Assembly: GCA_964643435.1 (NCBI GenBank)
Contig: CAZXPY010000004.1
Location: 45,662 to 109,661, forward strand
Source of the DNA: CAZXPY01 sp964643435
GTDB lineage: Bacteria; Patescibacteriota; Microgenomatia; Woykebacterales; RBG-16-39-9b
DNA length: 64,000 bases
Reading direction: 5' to 3'
The position numbers and the translations under genes are program-made. The notes beneath the pieces are model-generated. The model saw only the letters and a program-made list of their open reading frames with translations. It ran no database searches and was not told the DNA's origin. Within the stretch, counting starts at the first letter, position 1. Every line of letters begins with the position of its first letter. Below are positions 14,997 through 21,791 of the stretch, piece by piece.

Positions 14997-15881
14997 ATGG
15001 GAAAATCTTTCGCAACTTCAATCGTTTTAATATTTCTCGGAACAATTTTCCTCCTTAATAATTTCGGTATCTTACCTTGGGATATTTGGGAAGGTCTGTG
15101 GAAATTTTGGCCGGTTATTTTAATATTAGTTGGGTTAGAGTTTGTTTTGGGGAGACAAATCTCTTGGAAACTACTTTTAATTGTAATTTTTTTAGTATTT
15201 GGATTACCCTCCCTACTCTCAACCAATCCTTTTTCTAAAGATTTCACAAAACGCACTGTTTTACCAATTGAAGAGAAATTAGGAACCTTAATTGCCGGAA
15301 AGCTCGATATTGATCTAGGAGTTACTAATTTAAATATTGTGCCCTTAGCCTCTCAGAGTGCGCAGATTGTTAAAGGTGAGGCGACTTACCATAAAGCTAT
15401 TGGTAGCCTAGAAAAAGAGTTTAAAACCGAAGATGCAACGGGAATTTTAAAAATTAAAGGCTCATTTAACTCAAACGTACCTTTAGTGAAAGGAACTGCG
15501 CTTCTTAACTTAAATTTAACGACGGTTGTTCCTTTTGAAATGAATATAAAATTAGGAGCCGGTTTATCTAATTTTGATTTAAGCAGCCTCCAAATAACTA
15601 AATTTGAAATTGACAGTGGCGTTTCTAATATCAATATAAAATTTCCCGAAAAAGGGGTAATTTCGGCAATCATCAGTGGAGGCGCGGCTAACATTACAAT
15701 GGAGATACCAACTAGCTTAGCGGCTAAAATCAGCCCGCTGGCCAGTCTAAAATCCTTAAACATAAACGAGGAGAGGTTCAAAAAAAAGAACGGCGAGTAT
15801 ATTTCTGAAAATTTTGATAGGGCAGAGGATAAATTAGAATTGGAATTAAAAACCGCGGTTGCCTCGGTCACAATAAAATAG
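14997..15881 (+). CDS. LiaF-like / DUF5668 membrane protein
   Basis: 294 residues. The N-terminal part has three to four short helices with LIFLGTIFLLNNFGILPWDIWEGLWKFWPVILILVGLE, the LiaF transmembrane (DUF5668) signature. The rest is a beta-rich toast-rack-like domain (LIAGKLDIDLGVTNLNI, FEMNIKLGAGLSNFDL, FEIDSGVSNINI repeats) probably outside the cell. LiaF-type proteins tune envelope-stress responses in Firmicutes, but no LiaRS pair is present here. Confidence 0.8.
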   Translation: MGKSFATSIVLIFLGTIFLLNNFGILPWDIWEGLWKFWPVILILVGLEFVLGRQISWKLLLIVIFLVFGLPSLLSTNPFSKDFTKRTVLPIEEKLGTLIAGKLDIDLGVTNLNIVPLASQSAQIVKGEATYHKAIGSLEKEFKTEDATGILKIKGSFNSNVPLVKGTALLNLNLTTVVPFEMNIKLGAGLSNFDLSSLQITKFEIDSGVSNINIKFPEKGVISAIISGGAANITMEIPTSLAAKISPLASLKSLNINEERFKKKNGEYISENFDRAEDKLELELKTAVASVTIK

Positions 15882-15904
15882 TTAATTAACATAAGAAGTG
15901 TCTT

Positions 15905-15973
15905 GACCCTGCACAAAACTTACTTGCTCCCAAATACTACGTGTTTGCGTCGCAAGGGCGTATATGCAGGGTC
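15905..15973. repeat. Structured intergenic element (ACAAAACTTACT family)
   Basis: GACCCTGCA (15905-15913) and TGCAGGGTC (15965-15973) form a perfect 9-bp outer stem. Inside are ACAAAACTTACT (15913-15924) and CTACGT (15937-15942), with the same 24-nt offset as in the element at 38613. The CTTGAC...CTTACTTG at 15902-15926 is echoed at 16055-16073 around the next promoter. Confidence 0.75.
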
Positions 15974-15976
15974 TTC

Positions 15977-16055
15977 GCCCCGTTGAAATCGACCGCGCGC
16001 TGTGTGTGTACGAATAGTACTGCAAGGGTGTGGGGGCGGTAAGATTATACGGGGC
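15977..16055. repeat. Structured intergenic element (GTGTACG family)
   Basis: Outer stem GCCCCGT/ACGGGGC (15977-15983, 16049-16055), inner stem ACCGC/GCGGT (15992-15996, 16036-16040) and a GTAC/GTAC tip. The 17-nt tip GTGTACGAATAGTACTG (16006-16022) recurs with one mismatch at 49514-49530, in the gyrB-gyrA spacer. It abuts the -35 box at 16056. Confidence 0.75.
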
Positions 16056-16084
16056 TTGACAAGGCTTTACTTGTTTGGTAAGAT
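16056..16084 (+). promoter_or_regulatory. Promoter of a short structured transcript
   Basis: TTGACA (16056-16061), 17 nt, TAAGAT (16079-16084). Start expected near 16091, at or next to the ATG of a 24-codon ORF. Confidence 0.75.
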
Positions 16085-16091
16085 TAATCTG

Positions 16092-16166
16092 ATGAGTAAC
16101 TTTTTCTCCTCAAAAATGATCGTAGTAAAAACCCTAATTAAGGGTTTTGGACTTACGCGGGGGTGA
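16092..16166 (+). CDS. 24-residue small ORF, possibly leader peptide
   Basis: ATG 7 nt after the -10 and TGA at 16164-16166 give a predicted 24-residue basic, hydrophobic peptide (begins MSNFFSSKM, ends GFGLTRG). No homologue is recognised. Its stop codon overlaps a GGGGGT run (16159-16164) that could pair with ACCCCC of the terminator at 16193-16215, so translation could influence termination. Alternatively the transcript is a small mRNA or a non-coding RNA of about 125 nt. Confidence 0.45.
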   Translation: MSNFFSSKMIVVKTLIKGFGLTRG

Positions 16167-16192
16167 AAAAAGTTAAATTTTTACTTAAAGAA

Positions 16193-16215
16193 GACCCCCG
16201 AAAGGGGGCTTTTTT
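16193..16215 (+). terminator. Intrinsic terminator of the short transcript
   Basis: CCCCC-GAAA-GGGGG tetraloop hairpin (16195-16208) followed by C and six T. A competing pairing of the left arm with GGGGGT at 16159-16164 is possible. Confidence 0.9.
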
Positions 16216-16269
16216 GTGGGGGGAGCCCTAGAAATTACAACCAAGCTTTTTCAATAGCTTCCCCCTTAA

Positions 16270-16313
16270 GTTCCTAAGGGTAAAGGTAGGTTCGATTCCT
16301 ACAAGGAACATCA
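16270..16313 (+). other. tRNA minihelix-like sequence (acceptor plus T arm)
   Basis: GTTCCT/AGGAAC closing stem (16270-16275, 16304-16309) encloses a T arm GTAGG-TTCGATT-CCTAC (16286-16302) and is followed by ATCA. The D and anticodon arms are missing: only 10 nt separate the 5' acceptor strand from the T stem. It could be a tRNA remnant or a tRNA-mimicking regulatory structure ahead of the 78-codon ORF. Confidence 0.55.
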
Positions 16314-16341
16314 AGCTAGAGAAACGGGAGGAAAGGAGACC

Positions 16342-16578
16342 ATGCCGAGAGATTTGGGTACTCTAAGTTTAGCTGAAATTCAGAAACTTCTTGAGCGCAC
16401 GATTATTGAGGGAGAAACTCTTGAACATCGCTTAACATCTTTTACTCGCAATCAAGTCCGGGATGGGTCTCGAGCTACTAGACTTGCTTATTTGAAGCAA
16501 GTTACTATTCCACGCTACCGTGAGGAGAGAAATAGAAGATTTAAAGATTTACGTTCTAGGATTACTCAGAGCTTGTGA
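16342..16578 (+). CDS. Small basic helical hypothetical protein
   Basis: 78 residues, rich in Arg and Glu, predicted to be mostly helical (LSLAEIQKLLERTIIEGETLEHRL, IPRYREERNRRFKDLRSR). A strong Shine-Dalgarno AGGAAAGGAG (16328-16337) lies 4-5 nt before the ATG and an intrinsic terminator overlaps the stop codon, so it is a real single gene. No family is recognised. It is preceded by the tRNA-minihelix-like sequence. It belongs to the minority of genes here with a clear ribosome binding site. Confidence 0.65.
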   Translation: MPRDLGTLSLAEIQKLLERTIIEGETLEHRLTSFTRNQVRDGSRATRLAYLKQVTIPRYREERNRRFKDLRSRITQSL

Positions 16579-16599
16579 AATTCTCACGAGCTCTTTTTT
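16568..16599 (+). terminator. Intrinsic terminator overlapping the 78-codon ORF stop
   Basis: AGAGCTTGTGA (16568-16578) pairs with TCACGAGCTCT (16584-16594), with one G-T pair, followed by six T. The stop codon TGA is the last base-paired triplet of the left arm. Confidence 0.9.
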
Positions 16600-16600
16600 C

Positions 16601-16629
16601 TTGCAAACGAATTTCCTTTTAAGTATAAT
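16601..16629 (+). promoter_or_regulatory. clpP promoter
   Basis: TTGCAA (16601-16606), 17 nt, TATAAT (16624-16629); ATG at 16638, 8 nt after the -10, so leaderless. The TTGCAA -35 recurs at the divergent promoter at 55832. Confidence 0.75.
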
Positions 16630-16637
16630 TTGTTTCT

Positions 16638-17297
16638 ATGGAATTAATACCAATGGTGATCAAGAAAGACGCTAAAGGAGAGCGAGCTTACGATATTTAC
16701 TCACGCCTTTTGGAAGAGCGAATCATTTTTATCGGTGGTCCAATTACTGATGAAACCACAAACGTTGTAATTGCCGAGCTTCTCTATTTAGAAAACGAAT
16801 CAGCCGATAAAGATATAAGTATTTATATAAACTCTCCCGGAGGTCAGGTCCATTCAACCTTAGCAATTTATGATACGATGAGGTTTGTAAAACCAGATAT
16901 CCAAACTGTCTGTATCGGTATGGCCGCTTCAGGTGCGGCAATTCTTTTAGCGGGTGGAACTGCCAGTAAGAGATTTGCTCTTCCTAATTCAAAAATTATG
17001 ATTCACCAACCAATGAGTGAGATAAGTGGACCAGCGACTGATATTAAAATTCACACTGATGAAATCCTCAAGTTAAAGAAGAAAATCAACAAAATCTTAG
17101 CGGAACACACCTCTCAATCTTTATCAAAAATTGAAAAAGATACTGACCGTGACTTTTTTATGACCTCATCCGAAGCTAAGGAATATGGTATAATCGATGA
17201 GGTGATTGAGAACAAGAAAACTAAGGTTAGGCGTCTGGTTTCTGTTAAACTTCCTAACCCGACTATCAGTAACAGAAGTATTAGGATATCACGCTAG
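16638..17297 (+). CDS. clpP: ATP-dependent Clp protease proteolytic subunit
   Basis: 219 residues, slightly longer than the usual 195-205 through a basic C-terminal tail. Catalytic Ser98 in GMAASGAAILL, His123 in MIHQPMSEISG and an Asp in DRDFFMTSSEAKEYGIIDEV form the triad; IYINSPGGQV is the substrate-binding strand. It forms the barrel of ClpXP/ClpCP, degrading unfolded and tagged proteins. It is transcribed from its own leaderless promoter, and tRNA-Val follows 6 nt after the stop. Confidence 0.97.
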   Translation: MELIPMVIKKDAKGERAYDIYSRLLEERIIFIGGPITDETTNVVIAELLYLENESADKDISIYINSPGGQVHSTLAIYDTMRFVKPDIQTVCIGMAASGAAILLAGGTASKRFALPNSKIMIHQPMSEISGPATDIKIHTDEILKLKKKINKILAEHTSQSLSKIEKDTDRDFFMTSSEAKEYGIIDEVIENKKTKVRRLVSVKLPNPTISNRSIRISR

Positions 17298-17303
17298 TTT
17301 TTA

Positions 17304-17381
17304 GGACGGTTAGCTCAGTTGGTTTAGAGCGTTGGCATGACACGCCAGAGGCCGCAGGTTCAAATCCTGCACCGTCCACCA
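17304..17381 (+). tRNA. tRNA-Val(GAC)
   Basis: 78-nt cloverleaf: acceptor GGACGGT/ACCGTCC, D arm TAGCTCAGTTGGTTTAGA, anticodon stem TTGGC/GCCAG with loop ATGACAC (GAC), T arm GCAGGTTCAAATCCTGC, encoded ACCA. It sits between clpP and a DUF5665 gene and is probably co-transcribed. Confidence 0.95.
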
Positions 17382-17388
17382 TTAATTA

Positions 17389-17637
17389 ATGAGCGAAGAA
17401 TACATTGACCTAGAAAGCGCCAAAGGTCATACAAAAATTTACATCTCCACCGGCAAAATTATTCTAAATAATTTCCTTGGGGGTTTAGCCTGGGGAGTGG
17501 GAACTGTTTTAGGAGCAACTGTAATCGTCGCCACCCTCTTTTTTATCCTCGGGCAATTAGGAGCAGTCCCTTTTATCGGCGGGTTTGTTGCCGATATTAT
17601 TGAAATTGTCAACAAACGCCAAGAAATATTCCCATGA
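17389..17637 (+). CDS. DUF5665-family small membrane protein
   Basis: 82 residues. FLGGLAWGVGTVLGATVIVATLFFILGQLGAVPFIGGFV forms one or two membrane segments of the DUF5665 type, with a short C-terminal tail. Function unknown. It starts 7 nt after tRNA-Val and its stop overlaps the thrS start by 4 nt, so it is translationally coupled to thrS. DUF5665 proteins are common small partners in reduced genomes; no catalytic motif is seen. Confidence 0.8.
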   Translation: MSEEYIDLESAKGHTKIYISTGKIILNNFLGGLAWGVGTVLGATVIVATLFFILGQLGAVPFIGGFVADIIEIVNKRQEIFP

Positions 17638-18842
17638 TTAATCCTAAAAAAAATAAAGTTGATCACCGCCAAATAGGTCAGGAATTAGATCTTTTCTCTT
17701 TTCACGAAGAAGCCCCAGGGGCGGTTTTTTGGCACCCAAAAGGATGGCTAATCTACCAAATTTTAGTAGATTTTATTAGAGAAAGAACCGCCAAAGAAGA
17801 TTATCAAGAAATTTCAACCCCAGTGATGGTTAAAAGTAAACTATTTAAAAAATCCGGACATTTTGAGCATTTTGGTGAAAATATATTTAATTTTAAAGTT
17901 GATAATGAGGAGTATTCTCTGAAGCCGATGAATTGTCCGGAATCAACAATCGTTTATGCCTCAAAAACCCGTAGCTATAACGACCTACCAATAAAATATA
18001 GTGATTTTGGTATCTTGCATCGCCGGGAGCTTTCTGGGGTTTTAGGAGGACTTCTGCGAATTAGGCAATTCGCAATTGATGACGCTCATCTTTTTGTGCG
18101 GGCAGATCAGATATTAGTTGAAATCCGTAAGCTTTTGAATTTAGTAATCGATGTTTACGATTATTTGGACTTTGAACCTAAATTTTATCTTGCTACCAAA
18201 CCTGATAAAGCGCTTGGGGATGAAAAAAATTGGAAAGAAGCGGAAAAATCTTTAGAGGAAGCTTTAAAGGAAGCTAAAGTTAATTACGGCCTTAAACCAA
18301 AGGAAGGCGCATTTTATGGTCCAAAAATAGATATCCATATCAAAGATTCGCAAGATCGTGATTGGCAATTAGCCACTATTCAACTGGATCTTCAGATCCC
18401 TGCCAAAATGGATTTAAATTATATTAATAAAAACGGAAAAAAGGAGAGACCGGTGATGATTCATCAGGGAATTCTAGGCTCTCTTGAGCGCTTTATTGGC
18501 ATCTTGCTCGAACACACCCAAGGCAATCTGCCTTTTTGGCTTGTACCCACCCAAATAGTAGTGATACCAATATCAAATAAATATAATTCTTACGCCCAAG
18601 GGGTAGTAAAACAGTTGAAAACTGGAGAGTTAAGAATACATCTTGATTTAAGAGGAGAAACAATGCAAGCAAAAATTCGTGATGCTCAATTACAAAAAAT
18701 TCCTTTTATGTTGATCTTAGGAGAAAAAGAGGTTAGCAATAATTCTTTATCGGTTAGAAAAAGGGACGGCAGTGAAATGAGGGATTTGTCAAGAAAAGAG
18801 TTTTTAAAAATTATTGGAGAACAAAGCAGCCAAAAAACATAA
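17634..18842 (+). CDS. thrS: Threonyl-tRNA synthetase, minimal form without editing domains
   Basis: 402 residues versus about 640 in E. coli. It starts directly at the catalytic class II core (IGQELDLFSFHEEAPGAVFWHPKGWLIY), with motif 2 YSDFGILHRRELSG, zinc ligands Cys in LKPMNCPES plus two His, motif 3 GSLERFIGILLEH, and the C-terminal anticodon-binding domain (VVIPISNKYNSYAQGV to the end). The TGS and N2 editing (second additional) domains are absent, so proofreading of Ser-tRNA(Thr) in cis is not possible. tsaC follows directly. Confidence 0.95.
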   Translation: MINPKKNKVDHRQIGQELDLFSFHEEAPGAVFWHPKGWLIYQILVDFIRERTAKEDYQEISTPVMVKSKLFKKSGHFEHFGENIFNFKVDNEEYSLKPMNCPESTIVYASKTRSYNDLPIKYSDFGILHRRELSGVLGGLLRIRQFAIDDAHLFVRADQILVEIRKLLNLVIDVYDYLDFEPKFYLATKPDKALGDEKNWKEAEKSLEEALKEAKVNYGLKPKEGAFYGPKIDIHIKDSQDRDWQLATIQLDLQIPAKMDLNYINKNGKKERPVMIHQGILGSLERFIGILLEHTQGNLPFWLVPTQIVVIPISNKYNSYAQGVVKQLKTGELRIHLDLRGETMQAKIRDAQLQKIPFMLILGEKEVSNNSLSVRKRDGSEMRDLSRKEFLKIIGEQSSQKT

Positions 18843-19433
18843 ATGGAGGAGATAAAGAAAATTGTCGGTTTATTAAAAAAGGGTAAGATCATTATTTTTC
18901 CAACTGATACTGTTTATGGCCTGGGTTGTACTTTAAACGAAGAATCAATTAAATTTTTGTATAAAATTAAAAGGAGACCAAAAAATAAACCAACTTTAAT
19001 TTTAGTTAGTAGTCTCTCTTTAGCTAAAAAATATGGTTATTTTGATTCCAAAACTGCTGCCTTAGCCCAAAAGATCTGGCCCGGACCAGTAACGATAATT
19101 GTAAAAGCAAAAGGAAATGTCCCAAAGTTGATTCAAGGAAGAAACAGTACCATCGCTATTAGGGTCCCAAAACATCAATTTTTACAGAAAATTCTGAATG
19201 TCTTGAATGAACCTCTTTTGGCTCCCAGTGCAAATTTCTTAGGAGAAAGATCACCCAGCAGTCTAGCCCAAATTGACAAAAACTTAGTTAAATTGGTAGA
19301 CTACGTAGTTACGATTAAAAGTGGCGGTAATTTACCATCAACAATAATTGATATGTCAAGTAAAAATAAAGAGATGGCCGTAATCCGAGAAGGTTCTATT
19401 AAGATACAAGACCTGAAAGGAGTTATTAAATAA
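18843..19433 (+). CDS. tsaC: L-threonylcarbamoyladenylate synthase (TsaC/YrdC/Sua5)
   Basis: 196 residues with the YrdC fold: GKIIIFPTDTVYGLGCTLN, KRRPKNKPTLILVSS (Lys/Arg nucleotide site), WPGPVTIIVKAKG, IAIRVPKHQF and LLAPSANFLGERSP. It makes threonylcarbamoyl-AMP from Thr, bicarbonate and ATP for the t6A37 modification of ANN-decoding tRNAs. The ATG is adjacent to the thrS stop; the gene end overlaps the inferred infC start by 4 nt. Confidence 0.95.
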   Translation: MEEIKKIVGLLKKGKIIIFPTDTVYGLGCTLNEESIKFLYKIKRRPKNKPTLILVSSLSLAKKYGYFDSKTAALAQKIWPGPVTIIVKAKGNVPKLIQGRNSTIAIRVPKHQFLQKILNVLNEPLLAPSANFLGERSPSSLAQIDKNLVKLVDYVVTIKSGGNLPSTIIDMSSKNKEMAVIREGSIKIQDLKGVIK

Positions 19434-19948
19434 ATAAGTTTTATAGAATTAATAGAGCCATCAACCATTTAAAAATAAGAGTCGTTGATTCTAAAGGCAA
19501 ACAATTAGGTATTATGACTAGCGAAGAAGCCCTTGAAAAGGCGAAGAAGCTGGAGGTAGATCTAGTCGAAGTTGCGCCAAACGCTAAACCGCCTGTTTGT
19601 AAGTTAATTGATTTTAAAAAATTCAAATACGAGGAGTCCAAAAAGCAACGGCTAGCGAAAAAATTGACCAAAGAAACCGAGACAAAAGAACTTTGGATGG
19701 GACCATTGATGAGTGAACATGATTTTAATATTCATATAAAAAGGGCGATCGAGTTTTTAACGGCCGGAAATAGAGTTAAACTTAACGTAAGATTCTCGGG
19801 TCGAGAAATGGCCCATCCTGAATTTGGTCACCAGATAATTGAAAAAGCGAAAGAAGCTTTAGAAAATATTGGTAGCCTTGATAAGGGTCCGGAGTTCCTT
19901 GGTAGAAACTTAATTGCTTCTTTTAACCCGAAAGTATTAAAAAAGTAG
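19430..19948 (+). CDS. infC: Translation initiation factor IF-3, apparent AUA start
   Basis: The IF-3 domains are clear: N-terminal KFYRINRAINHLKIRVVDSKGKQLG, SEEALEKAKKLEVDLVEVAPNAKPPVCKLIDFKKF and C-terminal KELWMGPLMSEHDFNIHIKRA to the end. The first ATG (19514) would cut off the conserved N-terminus. In frame, the codon run opens at ATA 19430 after a stop at 19427; AGGAG (19418-19422) lies 7 nt before that ATA, an ideal spacing. An ATT at 19448 is the only other rare-start option. IF-3 discriminates against non-AUG starts, so this fits autogenous control as known for the E. coli AUU start. About 172 residues. Confidence 0.9.
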   Translation: MNKFYRINRAINHLKIRVVDSKGKQLGIMTSEEALEKAKKLEVDLVEVAPNAKPPVCKLIDFKKFKYEESKKQRLAKKLTKETETKELWMGPLMSEHDFNIHIKRAIEFLTAGNRVKLNVRFSGREMAHPEFGHQIIEKAKEALENIGSLDKGPEFLGRNLIASFNPKVLKK

Positions 19949-19951
19949 GCT

Positions 19952-20143
19952 ATGAAACAAAGAACTAAAAAAGCAGCTCAAAAAAGATTTAAAATTACTA
20001 AAAGAGGTAAATTAATAAGGGGACACGCCTATTCATCTCATCTAAAGTCAAAAAAAAGCGCCCCCAGAAAAAGAAAGCAAAAAGAACCGACTCTTATATC
20101 GAAATCTGATAAAGCTAGGATAAAAAGATTATTGGCAAGGTAG
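19952..20143 (+). CDS. rpmI: 50S ribosomal protein L35
   Basis: 63 residues, very basic; KQRTKKAAQKRFKITKRGKLIRGHAYSSH and SKSDKARIKRLL match L35. It follows infC by 3 nt and precedes rplT in the standard infC-rpmI-rplT order. It binds 23S rRNA in the large subunit. Confidence 0.95.
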   Translation: MKQRTKKAAQKRFKITKRGKLIRGHAYSSHLKSKKSAPRKRKQKEPTLISKSDKARIKRLLAR

Positions 20144-20168
20144 GGTTAATAATTGAAAAAAGAAAAAT

Positions 20169-20540
20169 ATGACTAGAATAAAAAAGGGCGAAATAAAAAG
20201 AGCCAAACATAAAAAAATATTAAAATTAGCTAAGGGATATAGAGGAGCCCGTTCAAAATTATTCAGAAGCGCTAAAGAAGCAGTCGCTCACGCTGGGGCT
20301 TACGCGTTCGCGGGTCGTAAGGCCCGAAAAAGAGATTTTAGAAAGCTCTGGATAGTTCAAATAAATGCTTTTTTAAAAGAAAAAAACATTTCTTATAACA
20401 AATTTATCAATAATTTAAAAAAGCAAAATATTTTACTGGATAGAAAAATCTTAGCCGATATTGCCAAGACCGACCCTAGAGTATTTGACAAAATTCTTGA
20501 GCAGGTAAAAATAACTAAGGACCCATTACCGAAGGTATAA
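20169..20540 (+). CDS. rplT: 50S ribosomal protein L20
   Basis: 123 residues with the L20 blocks KRAKHKKILKLAKGYRGARSKLFRSAKEAV, YAFAGRKARKRDFRKLWIVQINA and LDRKILADIAKTDP. L20 is needed for early 50S assembly and represses rpmI-rplT translation in E. coli. It is the last gene of the infC operon. A structured repeat begins directly at its stop codon. Confidence 0.96.
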   Translation: MTRIKKGEIKRAKHKKILKLAKGYRGARSKLFRSAKEAVAHAGAYAFAGRKARKRDFRKLWIVQINAFLKEKNISYNKFINNLKKQNILLDRKILADIAKTDPRVFDKILEQVKITKDPLPKV

Positions 20541-20597
20541 GGAGGAATTGAACGTGAAGTACGAATTTAGTGAGTACGGAATATCCAATTCAATCCT
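20541..20597. repeat. Structured element at the rplT 3' end (GGAGGAATT...CAATCCT family)
   Basis: Ends are imperfect inverted repeats (GGAGGAATTGAA at 20541-20552, TTCAATCC at 20589-20596) around a GTAC/GTAC inner pair (20559-20562, 20574-20577). The terminal sequences recur at 32791-32890, and ACGAATTTAGT...TACGGA (20561-20580) recurs at 42583-42600. Confidence 0.7.
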
Positions 20598-20626
20598 ATA
20601 GTCTCATATTCCCAAAACCCATAGTC

Positions 20627-20655
20627 TTGACAGGCTTGTTCCACTGTGCTATAAT
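20627..20655 (+). promoter_or_regulatory. Consensus promoter upstream of pheS
   Basis: TTGACA (20627-20632), 17 nt, TATAAT (20650-20655), a perfect consensus. The start is expected near 20662. Confidence 0.85.
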
Positions 20656-20661
20656 TGGAGA

Positions 20662-20728
20662 AACTACAGCTCTTGGATGGGAAGCTCATGTAGGGCAGGC
20701 GTGAGCTTCCCATTTAGGGGCTGTTTTT
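20662..20728 (+). ncRNA. Short highly structured RNA or pheS leader attenuator
   Basis: From the consensus promoter, about 65 nt fold as an outer stem ACAGCTCT/GGGGCTGT (20666-20673, 20717-20724) and an inner perfect 12-bp stem (20677-20688 with 20702-20713) closed by a 13-nt purine-rich loop TGTAGGGCAGGCG. Five T follow the outer stem. This is either a free small RNA ending at 20728 or a leader whose termination controls pheST, whose ATG is at 20791. No leader peptide rich in Phe is visible. Confidence 0.6.
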
Positions 20729-20790
20729 AAATAGCTTTTTTTGGCGAAAAAGTTTATGATATTCTCAAATAATCGGTAGTTATCTTTAAA

Positions 20791-21768
20791 ATGGAATCCA
20801 TCAATAATTTAGACGAGATTAAAAAAAGATTTTTTGAAGAAATTCGTAAGGCTAGCTCTACTGATGGATTAGCAAATTTAAAAGTACTCTACTTAGGAAG
20901 GAAAAGAGGTATCATTACTCAACTTATTTCTAAGTTACCCACAATTTCCTTAAAGGAACGTAAAGAAATAGCACCGGCTGTTCAGAATCTAAAAAGAGAA
21001 ATCGATCTTGCTCTGAAAAGAGAGAGTAAAAAATTTGGTGGCGTCCGAACAAGAAAAATTGATTTTAGTGAACCGGCAATTTGGCCAAAAGTTGGGACTC
21101 TTCATCCAACAACGTTAGTTCTAGATAAAATAAAAAATATTTTTCATTACCTTGGCTTCGTGTGGTCGGATGGACCAGAAATTGAACAGGATCTTTATAA
21201 TTTTCAAAAACTGCTGATCGATAAAGACCATCCAGCCAGGGATAGTCAAGATACTTATTACATAACCCCCGACTTGCTTTTAAGAACTCATACATCTTCT
21301 ATGCAAATTCGCTTTTTAGAGGCGCATAAACCACCAGTTCGCGTTCTTTTTCCGGGGAGAGTATACCGCAGGGACCAAATAGATAGTACCCACTTGCCCG
21401 CTTTTTATCAATTGGAGGGATTACTTGTAGACAAAGGGGCAAAGATGACTGATTTATTAGGGGTGATAGATTTCTTTTGTAAAAGTTTTTTCGGACCTAA
21501 AATCAAAACAAGAGTTTATGGTCATTATTTTCCTTACACCGAACCTTCAATTGAAGTAGAAGTACTTCATAAAAGTGGCCAATGGTTGGAAATTTTAGGT
21601 GCTGGTTGTGTTCATCCCAAGGTTCTAAGAAATTCTAAGGTTGATCCAAAGCAATTTAAAGGTTGGGCTTTTGGTATGGGTTTGGATCGAATCGTGATGA
21701 TCAAATACGGAATTAGTGATATACGAACCCTTTACAGTGGTGATTTAAGGTTCTTAAACCAATTTTAA
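20791..21768 (+). CDS. pheS: Phenylalanyl-tRNA synthetase alpha subunit
   Basis: 325 residues. N-terminal coiled-coil region (residues 1-80) followed by the class II catalytic domain: HPTTLVLDKIKNIFHYLGF, HPARDSQDTYY, LLRTHTSSMQIR (motif 2 region), GRVYRRDQIDSTHLPAFYQLEGLLVD, and GWAFGMGLDRIVMIKYGI (motif 3). It forms the alpha2beta2 enzyme with PheT, encoded 23 nt downstream, and charges tRNA-Phe. Transcription is probably from the promoter at 20627 through the structured leader. Confidence 0.97.
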   Translation: MESINNLDEIKKRFFEEIRKASSTDGLANLKVLYLGRKRGIITQLISKLPTISLKERKEIAPAVQNLKREIDLALKRESKKFGGVRTRKIDFSEPAIWPKVGTLHPTTLVLDKIKNIFHYLGFVWSDGPEIEQDLYNFQKLLIDKDHPARDSQDTYYITPDLLLRTHTSSMQIRFLEAHKPPVRVLFPGRVYRRDQIDSTHLPAFYQLEGLLVDKGAKMTDLLGVIDFFCKSFFGPKIKTRVYGHYFPYTEPSIEVEVLHKSGQWLEILGAGCVHPKVLRNSKVDPKQFKGWAFGMGLDRIVMIKYGISDIRTLYSGDLRFLNQF

Positions 21769-21791
21769 TCAGAAAATGTTAGTTTTCTATT

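Noticed and set aside
16219..16313. tmRNA 3' end
   Set aside because: T-arm sequence is tRNA-like but there is no tag ORF, no matching 5' acceptor half far upstream and no CCA.
20662..20728. T-box riboswitch or Phe leader-peptide attenuator
   Set aside because: No T-box sequence, specifier loop or run of Phe codons is present; kept only as a structured RNA.
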